From the NCBI RefSeq assembly GCF_965227725.1, contig NZ_CBDDGH010000001.1:930001-994000 (forward strand): a DNA stretch of 64,000 nucleotides. The letters run 5' to 3'. Shown here in pieces: positions 31,470-40,869 of the stretch (position 1 is the stretch's first letter; each line of letters opens with the position of its first letter). The notes under the pieces are model-generated. The model was not told the DNA's origin, did not search any database, and saw only the letters and a list, made by a program, of their open reading frames with translations. Position numbers and translations under genes: made by a program. Origin of the DNA: Shimia sp965227725 (GTDB lineage: Bacteria > Pseudomonadota > Alphaproteobacteria > Rhodobacterales > Rhodobacteraceae).

Positions 31470-32474
31470 TTAGTTTTTCGCAATTGTCAGGTTTTGGACG
31501 AGGTTTTTCAACACCAGAAATTCACCAACGGCGGTACAATCGGGCATCTGCATTTGCAGCTCATGCCGGTCTTTGACCTGCCCCTCACGCAGAGCGAGGC
31601 TGGAAAGCTGCATGTCCTGATCACAGTTGGCGGCGGTCACCTCAGCTTCGATGCTGATCTGGATTTCACCACGGTTCTTCGCAATGCCGGTCGGGAAAGT
31701 ATAAACCTCTGCCTGCGCCGCTGTCGGGTCGTCAGCCTCGCCAAGAACCATCAGAAAACCGCCCGCGCCGCCAGCAAGCGCACTCACGCTGCGCGGTGCT
31801 TCGCGCCACACATGGCCCTTCTCGCCGTAGCTTGCGCCAAACTCACGGGCATGGAGCTCAGGGCCGCTGTCACCACGCCACTGCATCACCACCCGGTCAT
31901 AAAGCGGCAAAGAGTCGATACGTGCGGAGGCCACAGCCCCGTCACCGTTCTCAAAAGACGCGGCGAATACAGCCACTTCTGCCAGACCTGGCACCAGCAG
32001 ATCCGCGCTGCCGTCAGCAGACACCTGCGCGTGGAATTTCAGCTCTTCGTGCTCAATCAGAACACGCTCGCCGGGATGGCACGGCGCGATCAGCTGCAAA
32101 GACACCAGCGCGGCGGCATTGGTTTTGGCATGTAACTCCGGGCCACAGCCAAGCGCAGGAATGCTCTCTTCCTTGGGCAGAAGACCAACCGGCAGATCAT
32201 CGGCAACCGCCACCAACACCTGCTGTGTCGGCAGACTCACGCCTTGGCCCTGCTCGGCTGGCATGGTCGGCAAAGACACAGCCTGCCCCAAGCGCGGGGT
32301 CGCAAAATCCTGAGGCAATGACACGCGGTCACGCAAATCACCCTGCGCTGGCGCCTGCGCAACGGCGGGCACGGCGGCCTCACTTGTTTGCATCACAAAC
32401 CCAATGCACACAGCCATCGACCCCGTTGCGAAAGCAAGGGCATAGCGGCGGTACATGTTTTTGAGATTCTGCAT
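31470..32474 (-). CDS. Exported protein of unknown function next to secA
   Basis: A 334-residue protein with an N-terminal membrane/signal segment (YALAFATGSMAVCIGFVM, 11-28) and a mature region rich in beta structure. A proline/glutamine-rich stretch (about 35-85; repeated VSLP words such as RVSLPQDF, AVSLPTMP, GVSLPTQQ) precedes a globular part with the word CGPELHAKTNA repeated loosely as SGPELHAREFG. Three or four cysteines (ALGCGPEL, IAPCHPGE, AANCDQDM, MPDCTAVG) could form disulfides. GAAGGAGAC precedes the ATG. I do not recognise the family. It is cotranscribed with the PstS-OmpA gene and separated from secA by a strong terminator, so it is not part of the Sec operon. Confidence 0.7.
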   Translation of the reverse strand: MQNLKNMYRRYALAFATGSMAVCIGFVMQTSEAAVPAVAQAPAQGDLRDRVSLPQDFATPRLGQAVSLPTMPAEQGQGVSLPTQQVLVAVADDLPVGLLPKEESIPALGCGPELHAKTNAAALVSLQLIAPCHPGERVLIEHEELKFHAQVSADGSADLLVPGLAEVAVFAASFENGDGAVASARIDSLPLYDRVVMQWRGDSGPELHAREFGASYGEKGHVWREAPRSVSALAGGAGGFLMVLGEADDPTAAQAEVYTFPTGIAKNRGEIQISIEAEVTAANCDQDMQLSSLALREGQVKDRHELQMQMPDCTAVGEFLVLKNLVQNLTIAKN

Positions 32475-32523
32475 GATGTCTCCTTCTCAGGTGGCAAATC
32501 CCGTCCGGACACATTCACAATAG

Positions 32524-32550
32524 AAAAGGGCGCTCATAAGGCGCCCTTTT
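32524..32550 (-). terminator. Terminator after secA
   Basis: AAAAGGGCGC (32524-32533) and GCGCCCTTTT (32541-32550) pair perfectly over ten bases with a 7-base loop. On the minus strand a G/C stem is followed by T residues 30 bp after the secA stop. The symmetry allows action in both directions. Confidence 0.85.
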
Positions 32551-32579
32551 GATCTTTGTCTGTCGGTGTAGCCCTGAAA

Positions 32580-35306
32580 TCAGGCCAGCTTGCCGTGACA
32601 GTGCTTGAACTTCTTGCCCGAGCCACAGGGACATTGCTCATTGCGCCCCGGATTGCCCCAGGTTGAGGGATCTTCTTCGTCAAACCCTGCAAGTGCTTCG
32701 CCCGCTGGCGGTTGCGCCGCCGCTGCGGCGTCACTGGGCGCAGGTGCCGCGCCCGCCTGAGAGGCGTTCATCATGGCCTGCTGGCGCTGCGCCATCTCAA
32801 GTGCGAGCTGTTTCTGTTCTTCCTCAGAGATCGGACGCACGCGGGAAAGCATGGAGGTCACGTCAATGCGCAGGCTATCGAGCATGCTTTCAAACAGCTG
32901 GAAGGCTTCGTTCTTATATTCGTTGAGCGGATCACGCTGCGCGTAGCCACGGAAGCCCACAACAGAGCGCAGATGTTCCAGCGTCAGAAGGTGCTCGCGC
33001 CACTTGCTGTCGATCGTCTGCAAAAGAACCTGCTTTTCGATCATGCGCATCGCTTCGGGGCCAAAGCTGGTGGCTTTGGACGCCATCATCTCGTCAGCGG
33101 CCTTTTCCAGACGCTCACGCATGCTGTCGTCATCCACGCCTTCTTCGTCGGCCCATTCAATCACCGGAACGTCGACGCCCAGATGTTCAATGGCCGCAGC
33201 ATAGAGACCCTGCGTGTCCCACTGATCCGCATAGGTTTTCGGCGGCAGATGCTTCTCCACCAGATCGTCGATGACCTCATGACGCATATCCTGAACGATC
33301 TCAGAAAGATCCGCATTTTCCATGATTTCGCGACGTTGGGAGAAGACCACTTTCCGCTGGTCATTCATCACGTCATCAAATTTCAGGAGCTGCTTACGGA
33401 TGTCAAAGTTGCGGCCTTCGACCTTCGCCTGCGCACGCTCCAGAGATTTGTTGACCCATGGGTGAACAATCGCCTCACCCTCTTTCATGCCAAGAGTGGA
33501 GAGCACCTTATCCAGACGGTCAGAGCCAAAGATGCGCATCAGGTCATCTTCAAGGCTCAGGAAGAAGGCAGAACGGCCCGGGTCGCCCTGACGGCCAGAA
33601 CGGCCACGCAGCTGGTTGTCGATCCGGCGGCTTTCATGGCGCTCGGTGGCGAGAACAAACAGACCACCGGCCTTTTTCACGGCCTCTTCGTCGTCCACGT
33701 GTTTGGTTTCAATCTCTGCCCGCAGCGCCGCGTGATCGCCTTCAGGGTTCGCAGCGATGGCCTCGAGCACTTTGAACTCGACATTGCCACCCAGTTTGAT
33801 GTCGGTGCCGCGGCCCGCCATGTTGGTGGCGATGGTCACCGCACCCAGCTTACCCGCATCCGCAACAATCTGCGCTTCCTGCTCGTGCTGGCGCGCGTTC
33901 AGGACATTGTGCTTCACATCGGCCTTTTCGAGCAGGTTGGAGAGGAACTCGGACTTTTCAATCGAGGTTGTGCCCACAAGGATCGGCTGCCCCTTTTCGT
34001 GGGCTTCCTTGATGGTGGTGACGATGGCGTCAAACTTCTCACGTGCGGTGCGATAGACGGCATCATCTTCGTCGATCCGTGCCACGCCGCGGTTGGTGGG
34101 CACTTCGACCACGCCAAGGCCGTAGATTTCCTGAAATTCTTCTGCCTCGGTTGCCGCTGTACCGGTCATGCCACCCAGCTTGTCATAGAGACGGAAGTAG
34201 TTCTGGAATGTCACCTGCGCGAGCGTCACGTTTTCAGGCTGAATCTGGCAGCCCTCTTTGGCTTCGATGGCCTGATGTAGACCTTCAGACAGGCGACGGC
34301 CTGCCATCATACGGCCGGTGAATTCGTCGATCAGAACCACCTGACTGTCACGCACGATGTAATCTTTGTCTTTGATGAACAGCTTATGCGCGCGCAGGCC
34401 CTGGTTCACGTGGTGTACAATGGTGGTGCTTTCCGGATCATACAGGCTCTGACCTTCAGGCAACAGGCCACGTGCATGCAGGTGCTCTTCCAAGAACTCG
34501 TTGCCCTCATCGGTGAAGGTCACGTTTTTGGCTTTTTCATCCAGCGTGTAGTGCTCTTCCTGAACGTCCGGGATCAACTTGTCGATCGCCACATACATGT
34601 CTGTGCGGTCCTGCGCAGGGCCGGAGATGATCAGAGGGGTCCGCGCCTCGTCGATCAGGATGCTGTCCACCTCGTCCACAATGGCGAAATGATGATCGCG
34701 CTGGGACATATCAGCCAATTCGCTTTTCATATTGTCGCGCAGGTAGTCAAAGCCCAGCTCATTGTTGGTCGCGTAGGTGATGTCACAGGCGTATGCTGCG
34801 CGCTTTTCGTCTTCGGGCTGCTGCGGGTACACCACGCCGGTGGTCATCCCCAGAGCGGCGAAGACATTGCTCATCCAGTCCGCGTCGCGGCGGGCCAGAT
34901 AATCGTTCACCGTCACCACATGCACGCCTTTGCCGGTCAGGGCATTGAGGTAGGCAGGGAAGGTCGCCACGAGGGTTTTACCTTCACCGGTTTTCATCTC
35001 GGAAATATTGCCCTGATGCAGGAAGATGCCGCCCATCAGCTGTACGTCAAAGGCCCGCAGACCCAGCGCACGTTTGGCGGCTTCGCGGCAGTTGGCAAAG
35101 GCTTCGGGCAGAAGTGCGTCAAGCGACTCGCCACCTTTGGCGCGCTCAGACAGCTCTTGCGTTTTGGCTTTCAGCTCGTCGTCAGAGAGTTTCTCGAATT
35201 CCGGCTCCAGCGCATTGATCTTTTCAACAAGCGGACGTGTTGCTTTGACTTTGCGGTCATTGGGCGTGCCAAACACTTTTTTGGCGATTTTTCCGAAACC
35301 GAGCAT
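32580..35306 (-). CDS. secA: Preprotein translocase ATPase SecA
   Basis: A 908-residue SecA of normal length that drives protein export through SecYEG. The Walker A is EMKTGEGKTLVATF (near residue 105), the DEAD box lies in IVDEVDSILIDEARTPLI, and GTGRGTDIKLGG-type motif is present as MAGRGTDIKLGGNVEF. QLRGRSGRQGDPGRSAFFLS is diagnostic. The C-terminus is a zinc/SecB-binding SEC-C tail (CPCGSGKKFKHCHG). GAAGGACAAG precedes the ATG. It is divergent from the parvulin isomerase gene, which may help exported proteins fold. Confidence 0.98.
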   Translation of the reverse strand: MLGFGKIAKKVFGTPNDRKVKATRPLVEKINALEPEFEKLSDDELKAKTQELSERAKGGESLDALLPEAFANCREAAKRALGLRAFDVQLMGGIFLHQGNISEMKTGEGKTLVATFPAYLNALTGKGVHVVTVNDYLARRDADWMSNVFAALGMTTGVVYPQQPEDEKRAAYACDITYATNNELGFDYLRDNMKSELADMSQRDHHFAIVDEVDSILIDEARTPLIISGPAQDRTDMYVAIDKLIPDVQEEHYTLDEKAKNVTFTDEGNEFLEEHLHARGLLPEGQSLYDPESTTIVHHVNQGLRAHKLFIKDKDYIVRDSQVVLIDEFTGRMMAGRRLSEGLHQAIEAKEGCQIQPENVTLAQVTFQNYFRLYDKLGGMTGTAATEAEEFQEIYGLGVVEVPTNRGVARIDEDDAVYRTAREKFDAIVTTIKEAHEKGQPILVGTTSIEKSEFLSNLLEKADVKHNVLNARQHEQEAQIVADAGKLGAVTIATNMAGRGTDIKLGGNVEFKVLEAIAANPEGDHAALRAEIETKHVDDEEAVKKAGGLFVLATERHESRRIDNQLRGRSGRQGDPGRSAFFLSLEDDLMRIFGSDRLDKVLSTLGMKEGEAIVHPWVNKSLERAQAKVEGRNFDIRKQLLKFDDVMNDQRKVVFSQRREIMENADLSEIVQDMRHEVIDDLVEKHLPPKTYADQWDTQGLYAAAIEHLGVDVPVIEWADEEGVDDDSMRERLEKAADEMMASKATSFGPEAMRMIEKQVLLQTIDSKWREHLLTLEHLRSVVGFRGYAQRDPLNEYKNEAFQLFESMLDSLRIDVTSMLSRVRPISEEEQKQLALEMAQRQQAMMNASQAGAAPAPSDAAAAAQPPAGEALAGFDEEDPSTWGNPGRNEQCPCGSGKKFKHCHGKLA

Positions 35307-35475
35307 ATAACTTGTCCTTCGTTGCGCATTCGTGCGTGGCTAATTCTTGCTGTCCCGGCCCTGTGCTCCTAGAAACGGGAAACAGCCTGTTTGCCTTGAC
35401 CTCAAAGCGATGTAAGGGGCGTCAGGAACAGTGTCAACGCCGCCAGTCCGCGCGGCACCAGCCAAGGACGAAACG

Positions 35476-36345
35476 ATGTCAAAACACCTCAATTTCTTGC
35501 GCGCGAGTGCAGTCGCTGTCTGCTTTGCTCTCCCTGCATTTGCACAGGAAGAACCGTCGCTGGACACCGTTGTTGCAACGGTCAATGGCGAGGCGATCAC
35601 ATTGGGTGACATGATCTCGATCCGCGCAGGGCTGCAGCCGCAATACCAGCAGCTGCCACCGGAAACCCTGTTTGCCAGCATTCTTGAGCAATTGGTGCAG
35701 CAAACCGCCCTGTCACAGGCGCTGGGAGACAATGTTCCACAATATATCGAGATTGCGCTGAACAACGAGCGCCGGACCCTGATGGCAGGCGAAGCTTTGG
35801 AAGCCTTTGTCGCCAGCAACGAAGTGAGCGACGAAGAGCTGCAGACCGCCTATCAGGACCGCTTCGCAAACTTTGAGGGCGAGGCAGAATACAACGCCAG
35901 TCACATTCTCGTGGGCACCGAAGAAGAAGCGGTTGAGATCCGTCGGCAGCTTCAGGACGGGGCCGATTTTGCGGAAACCGCCAAAGAAAAATCCACAGGT
36001 CCATCCGGGGCTTCCGGCGGCAGCCTTGGCTGGTTTGGCAAAGGTCAGATGGTGAAACCTTTTGAAGACGCCGTGGCCGAACTCGCCGTGGGCGAAATCT
36101 CTCAGCCTGTGCAAACCCAATTCGGCTGGCACCTGATCATCCTGAATGACGCCCGAAAATCCGAAGCCCCTTCCTTTGAGGAGGCGCGTCAGGAGCTGCT
36201 CAATGATGCGCAGCGCAAAGCGGTTCAGGGCTATATCGCCAAACAGGCGGCAGCGGCTGATGTCGACCAAACCGGTGCTGAAGGCATTGACCCCGCGGTG
36301 CTGCAGCGCATCGACCTGCTGAACCCTGTGCGCGTGCAGGAATAA
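35476..36345 (+). CDS. Periplasmic parvulin-type peptidyl-prolyl isomerase
   Basis: A 289-residue exported protein (signal FLRASAVAVCFALPAFAQ, 6-23) with an SurA/PpiD-like helical N-terminal region and a parvulin domain (about 140-235; ASHILVGTEEEAVEIRRQLQ, then GGSLGWFGKGQMVKPFEDAV). It should catalyse proline isomerisation of outer-membrane or periplasmic proteins. The ATG at 35476 follows AAGGA and directly begins the signal peptide; a longer upstream frame from a GTG at 35431 adds residues without signal character. It is divergent from secA and 3 bp before argJ. Confidence 0.88.
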   Translation: MSKHLNFLRASAVAVCFALPAFAQEEPSLDTVVATVNGEAITLGDMISIRAGLQPQYQQLPPETLFASILEQLVQQTALSQALGDNVPQYIEIALNNERRTLMAGEALEAFVASNEVSDEELQTAYQDRFANFEGEAEYNASHILVGTEEEAVEIRRQLQDGADFAETAKEKSTGPSGASGGSLGWFGKGQMVKPFEDAVAELAVGEISQPVQTQFGWHLIILNDARKSEAPSFEEARQELLNDAQRKAVQGYIAKQAAAADVDQTGAEGIDPAVLQRIDLLNPVRVQE

Positions 36346-36348
36346 ACG

Positions 36349-37578
36349 ATGGCTGAAATCACCACAGTGTCCCCTCTGGCTCCGGAGCATTTTCCGGAGC
36401 TGCCAACCATCGAAGGGGTGAAATTCGCCGCTGTTGAGGCGGGCGTGAAATACGCCAACCGCAAAGATGTGATGCTGGCAGAACTGGCACCGGGCACCGC
36501 GATGGCTGGCGTCTTCACACGCTCCGCGACGCGCTCCGCTGCAGTTCTGGATTGTCAGGAAAAGATCGCGCAGGACAGCGACGCGGGTGCCGCGATCCTC
36601 GTGAATGCGGGCAATGCCAACGCCTTCACCGGCAAAAACGGCGTCACCTCAGTGAAAGCTGTGACCGATGCGGTGGCCGCCTGTCTTGATCTGCCGGAAA
36701 CACGGGTGTTCTCCTCCTCGACCGGCGTGATTGGCGAGCCTTTGCCGCATGACCGGATCACCGGCAAGCTTGAGGAACTGCGCGGCAAGCTTTCATCTGA
36801 CGCGATTGTGGATGCCGCCGAGGCGATCCGCACCACCGACACTTTTGCCAAAGGCGCCACACGCTCCGCAGAGATCAATGGCCAGACCGTCAAGATCGCG
36901 GGCATCGCCAAAGGCTCCGGCATGATTGCCCCGGATATGGCCACGATGCTGGTCTATATCTTTACAGACGCAAAGATCGCGCGCGCGGATCTTCAGGCCA
37001 TGGTATCGTCGCTCAACAACGTCACCTTCAACGCGATCACCGTGGACAGTGACACCTCCACATCCGACACGCTGCTGGTTGCCGCAACGGGCGCCTCAGG
37101 GGTTCTCGTGGGCAAAGAAGACCAGACGTTCCGCACCGCGCTGCATGAGGTGATGCTGGATCTGGCGCATCAGGTGGTGCGCGACGGTGAAGGCGCGACA
37201 AAGTTTGTCGAAATCAACATCACCGGTGCAGCAAGCGCCGAGGAAGCCCGCACACATGCCATGGCAATCGCCAATTCGCCTTTGGTCAAAACCGCTGTGG
37301 CAGGTGAGGATCCCAACTGGGGCCGCATCGTAATGGCCATCGGCAAGTCCGGTGCTCAGGCGGATCGCGATCTCCTGAGCATACGCTTTGGCGATATTCT
37401 TGTGGCGGAAAACGGCTGGGTGTCGCCCGACTATAAAGAAGAGGCCGGCGCCAGCTACATGCAGCAGCAAGACATCACCATCAATGTCGATCTGGGCCTT
37501 GGTGACGCACAGGACACCGTTTGGACCTGCGATCTCACCCATGGCTATATCACCATCAACGCGGATTACCGGTCGTGA
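36349..37578 (+). CDS. argJ: Bifunctional glutamate N-acetyltransferase / ornithine acetyltransferase
   Basis: A 409-residue ArgJ that recycles the acetyl group in arginine synthesis by moving it from N-acetylornithine to glutamate. It is made as a precursor that cleaves itself before the nucleophilic Thr in APDMATMLVYIFTDAK (near residue 195). Other hallmarks are ILVNAGNANAFTGKNG and GEDPNWGRIVMAIGKSGAQ. The length is normal. It starts 3 bp after the isomerase stop, and its own stop overlaps the mutT GTG (GTGA), so the three genes form an operon. Confidence 0.96.
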   Translation: MAEITTVSPLAPEHFPELPTIEGVKFAAVEAGVKYANRKDVMLAELAPGTAMAGVFTRSATRSAAVLDCQEKIAQDSDAGAAILVNAGNANAFTGKNGVTSVKAVTDAVAACLDLPETRVFSSSTGVIGEPLPHDRITGKLEELRGKLSSDAIVDAAEAIRTTDTFAKGATRSAEINGQTVKIAGIAKGSGMIAPDMATMLVYIFTDAKIARADLQAMVSSLNNVTFNAITVDSDTSTSDTLLVAATGASGVLVGKEDQTFRTALHEVMLDLAHQVVRDGEGATKFVEINITGAASAEEARTHAMAIANSPLVKTAVAGEDPNWGRIVMAIGKSGAQADRDLLSIRFGDILVAENGWVSPDYKEEAGASYMQQQDITINVDLGLGDAQDTVWTCDLTHGYITINADYRS

Positions 37579-37973
37579 AAACAGTTTTGGTCGCAGCCGT
37601 TGTGCTGATCGATTCGGACGGGCGCATTTTGCTGGCGCAACGTCCTGAAGGAAAATCTATGGCAGGCCTCTGGGAGTTTCCCGGAGGCAAAATCGAGCCT
37701 GGGGAAACGCCTGAAGCCGCGCTGATCCGCGAACTTCATGAAGAACTGGGGATCGATACATGGGAAAGCTGCCTCGCGCCGCTGACTTTTGCGTCCCACA
37801 GTTATGATGATTTTCACCTGCTGATGCCGCTCTTTGCTTGCCGAAAATGGGAGGGCATTCCGCAGGCCAAAGAGGGTCAAACCCTCAAGTGGGTCGCCAG
37901 CAAGAACCTGCGTGATTATGAGATGCCGCCCGCCGATATCCCGTTGATTCCGATGATTAGAGACTGGGTATAG
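37575..37973 (+). CDS. mutT: MutT-like 8-oxo-dGTP diphosphatase
   Basis: A 132-residue NUDIX protein. The NUDIX box is GGKIEPGETPEAALIRELHE (about 38-57), continuing EELGI. The N-terminal VLVAAVVLIDSDGRILLAQR and the WEFPGGK entry match MutT enzymes that sanitise oxidised dGTP. The GTG at 37575 overlaps the argJ stop, which gives translational coupling and the normal MutT length. An upstream start inside argJ is possible but unlikely. Confidence 0.88.
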   Translation: MKTVLVAAVVLIDSDGRILLAQRPEGKSMAGLWEFPGGKIEPGETPEAALIRELHEELGIDTWESCLAPLTFASHSYDDFHLLMPLFACRKWEGIPQAKEGQTLKWVASKNLRDYEMPPADIPLIPMIRDWV

Positions 37974-38148
37974 GCTAGAATCTGCTCAAATTGGGCCAAT
38001 TCACGCTACTTTGGTAGGCGGTTTGTAAACTTATATTCAACAATAAGCATTGAACAAGGTAGTATGTTGGCAGTATGGGAACTGCGCACTAACCGAAAAT
38101 TAACTAAGTTGATGCTAACAAGATGTCAAACAAGTGGGGATTTTTGAC

Positions 38149-38274
38149 ATGTTAAAAACTATCACTGTAGGCAGCTGCGTCTCTATTCAAGGTCCAGTTG
38201 TAAGAAGCCTTCCAGATGGGCGCGTATCCATCCGCGTGGGCAACAAGATCTACTCTGGCAAGCCGATCTCCTGA
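38149..38274 (+). CDS. Small protein of 41 residues, function unknown
   Basis: An ATG at 38149 preceded by GGGGA (38135-38139) opens a 42-codon frame ending TGA at 38272-38274. The product begins MLKTITVGSCVSIQGPVV and continues DGRVSIRVGNKIYSGKP. The alternating hydrophobic pattern with two glycine turns suggests a tiny beta-barrel like KOW or SH3 folds. A strong terminator follows 23 bp later, and about 175 bp of non-coding DNA precede it, so it has its own transcription unit. It is convergent with infB. It resembles small proteins recalled from Rhodobacteraceae, but no function is known to me. Confidence 0.65.
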   Translation: MLKTITVGSCVSIQGPVVRSLPDGRVSIRVGNKIYSGKPIS

Positions 38275-38296
38275 TCGTTCAGAGCAGAAACGGAAG

Positions 38297-38331
38297 AAAA
38301 AAGGCCGCTCCAGTTTGGAGCGGCCTTTTTC
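38297..38331. terminator. Bidirectional terminator between small gene and infB
   Basis: GGCCGCTCC (38303-38311) and GGAGCGGCC (38317-38325) form a perfect 9-bp stem with a 5-base loop, flanked by A6 on the left and T5 on the right. It can end both the 41-residue gene and the infB operon. Confidence 0.9.
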
Positions 38332-38370
38332 TTTAAATAAACCGTGCCGAGCGGGGCGGCATACGCTGGA

Positions 38371-40869
38371 TTAATCCAGCGTACGCGTCACTTCTTCGCG
38401 CTCGAAGATCTCGATCACGTCGCCTGCGCGGATATCGTCGTAGTTCTCAAACGCCATACCGCATTCCTGACCGGACTGAACTTCCGCCACTTCGTCTTTG
38501 AAGCGCTTCAGGGTCTTCAGCGTGCCTTCGTGGATCACCACGTTGTCGCGCAGCAGACGCACGCCAGCGGAGCGACGCGCCACACCTTCGGTCACGATAC
38601 AGCCAGCTACCTTGCCCACACCGGTCACTTTGAACACCTCTTTGATGTTCGCGTAGCCGATGAAGTTCTCGCGGATTTCTGCAGACAACAGACCGGAGGC
38701 CGCAGCTTTCACATCATCCACCAGGTCATAGATCACCGAGTAGTAGCGGATCTCCACGCCCTTCTGGTTGGCCGTGTTGCGGGCAGAGGCATTGGCACGG
38801 ACGTTAAAGCCCATGATCGGCGCGCCGGAGGCTTCAGCAAGACCAACATCGGTCTCGGTGATCGCGCCCACACCGGAGTGCAGCACGCGCACGCGCACCT
38901 CATCGTTGCCGATTTTTTCCATCGCCTGAACGATCGCCTCAGCGGAGCCCTGCACGTCAGCCTTAACGAGGATTGGCAGCTCGGCCATGTTCTCGTCTTC
39001 CTTGGCCTTCTGCATCAGCTGCTCAAGCGTGGTTGCAGCACCCGCTGCCGCACGTTTGTCCTTGGCAACCTGCGCACGGTATTCCGCGATCTCACGGGCC
39101 TGCGCTTCGGTTTCGGTCACGTTGAGAACGTCACCCGCTTCCGGTGTGCCGTTCAGACCAAGCACCTCAACCGGCACGGAAGGGCCAGCTTCTTTGACGC
39201 GCTCACCTTTGTCGTTGATCAGCGCACGGACCTTACCGTACTGCTCACCCACAACAAAGATATCGCCTTGGCGCAGCGTGCCTTTCTGAACCAGAACGGT
39301 CGCAACAGGGCCACGGCCCACGTCCAGCTGCGCTTCGATCACAGCACCCTGTGCCGCGCGGTCCGGGTTGGCTTTCAGTTCCAGAATCTCTGCCTGCAGC
39401 GCGATGGCTTCCAGCAGTGCATCAAGGCCCTGACCGGTGTGTGCGGAAACTTCCACGTCCTGCACTTCACCAGACATCGCTTCCACGATCACTTCGTGCT
39501 GCAGAAGCTCTGCGCGCACTTTGTTTGGATCTGCGGCTGGTTTGTCGATCTTGTTGATCGCCACGATCATCGGCACTTCGGCCGCTTTGGCGTGGTTGAT
39601 CGCCTCAATCGTCTGCGGCATGACCGAATCGTCGGCTGCCACCACCAGAACAACAATGTCTGTCACCTGTGCACCGCGGGACCGCATGGACGTAAACGCC
39701 GCGTGGCCCGGAGTGTCGAGGAACGACAGGGTCACGCCATCATCGGTTTTCACCTGATAGGCACCGATGTGCTGGGTGATGCCGCCAGCTTCGCCGGACA
39801 CAACTTTCGCGTCGCGAATCGCATCCAGAAGCGAGGTTTTGCCGTGGTCCACGTGGCCCATGATGGTGATCACTGGCGGACGCGCCTGCAGATCGCCTTC
39901 ATCATCTTCCACATCGGAGATCACGTCTTCCACGTCGGCGTCAGAAACACGGACAACCTTGTGGCCGAATTCTTCGATGATCAGTTCCGCTGTGTCCGCG
40001 TCGATAGTCTGGTTCTGCGTGACCATCATGCCCATTTTCATGAGCTCTTTCACAACGTCTGCAACGCGCTCGGCCATACGGTTGGCGAGCTCAGAGACCA
40101 TGATGGCTTCTGGCAGCTGCACGTCACGCACAACCTTTTCACGCTCAACAGAGCCACCCATCGCTTTCTGACGCGCACGCTCTTGCTTACGCTTCATGGA
40201 CGCCATGGAACGGTGGCGGTTGTTCTCACCACCGGTGGCCTGACCAAGTGTCAGCTTGCCGGAACGGCGGCCATCGTCACGACCTTTGCCACGGCCACCG
40301 CGCTGTTCACGCTCACGGTCTGCTTTGCGCTGGGTTGGCTGCGGTGCAGGCTTGTTAGTTGGTGCACCACGGCCCTGAGGCGCAGCAGCAGAAGGTGCAG
40401 GCGCAGCGGCAGCACGCTTGGCTGCCTCTGCGGCTTCCGCCGCTTCTTTTTTCTTGCGCTCTTCTTCTTCGGCTTTCTTGCGGGCACGCTCTTCAGCTTC
40501 GCGCTGTTCACGCTCTTTGGCTTCCGCTTCCTGACGACGACGCTCACGCTCTTCAGCGCGGGCCTTTTCTTCGGCTTCGCGGCGGGCTGCGTCTTCGGCT
40601 TCGCGTGCTTTTGCGGCCTGAAGCGCCTTCAGGCGGCGTTCCATTTCCGCATCAGAAATGCCAGCGGGGCGGCGATTGGGATCACCACCGGATTTTGCGC
40701 CACCACCGGCACCGGTTTTGGCCGCACCAGGCTTGGGCACCACAACGCGTTTGCGCTTCGTTTCCACCACGACATTTTTCTTGCGTCCGTGGCTGAAGCT
40801 TTGCGTCACGTTGCCAGGGCGGTTCCCACCGCGCAGACCCAAGGTTTTTTTACCGTCGTTATCGCTCAT
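38371..40869 (-). CDS. infB: Translation initiation factor IF-2
   Basis: An 832-residue GTPase that places initiator tRNA on the 30S subunit. The N-terminal third is a long charged region rich in Ala, Glu, Arg and Lys (for example AEEKARAEERERRRQEAEAK), as usual for this domain. The G domain has IMGHVDHGKTSLLDAIRD (G1), LDTPGHAAFTSMRSRG (G3) and AINKIDKP (G4), and the C2 domain binds fMet-tRNA. Its ATG overlaps the ylxR stop (ATGA). It is the last gene of rimP-nusA-ylxR-infB. Confidence 0.97.
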   Translation of the reverse strand: MSDNDGKKTLGLRGGNRPGNVTQSFSHGRKKNVVVETKRKRVVVPKPGAAKTGAGGGAKSGGDPNRRPAGISDAEMERRLKALQAAKAREAEDAARREAEEKARAEERERRRQEAEAKEREQREAEERARKKAEEEERKKKEAAEAAEAAKRAAAAPAPSAAAPQGRGAPTNKPAPQPTQRKADREREQRGGRGKGRDDGRRSGKLTLGQATGGENNRHRSMASMKRKQERARQKAMGGSVEREKVVRDVQLPEAIMVSELANRMAERVADVVKELMKMGMMVTQNQTIDADTAELIIEEFGHKVVRVSDADVEDVISDVEDDEGDLQARPPVITIMGHVDHGKTSLLDAIRDAKVVSGEAGGITQHIGAYQVKTDDGVTLSFLDTPGHAAFTSMRSRGAQVTDIVVLVVAADDSVMPQTIEAINHAKAAEVPMIVAINKIDKPAADPNKVRAELLQHEVIVEAMSGEVQDVEVSAHTGQGLDALLEAIALQAEILELKANPDRAAQGAVIEAQLDVGRGPVATVLVQKGTLRQGDIFVVGEQYGKVRALINDKGERVKEAGPSVPVEVLGLNGTPEAGDVLNVTETEAQAREIAEYRAQVAKDKRAAAGAATTLEQLMQKAKEDENMAELPILVKADVQGSAEAIVQAMEKIGNDEVRVRVLHSGVGAITETDVGLAEASGAPIMGFNVRANASARNTANQKGVEIRYYSVIYDLVDDVKAAASGLLSAEIRENFIGYANIKEVFKVTGVGKVAGCIVTEGVARRSAGVRLLRDNVVIHEGTLKTLKRFKDEVAEVQSGQECGMAFENYDDIRAGDVIEIFEREEVTRTLD

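Noticed and set aside
30624..32135. 503-residue plus-strand open frame opposite the PstS-OmpA and exported protein genes
   Set aside because: Both minus-strand genes have signal peptides, domains and ribosome sites; the plus frame has none.
32712..34280. 522-residue plus-strand open frame opposite secA
   Set aside because: Shadow of secA, with the His/Phe-rich composition typical of antisense frames in GC-rich DNA.
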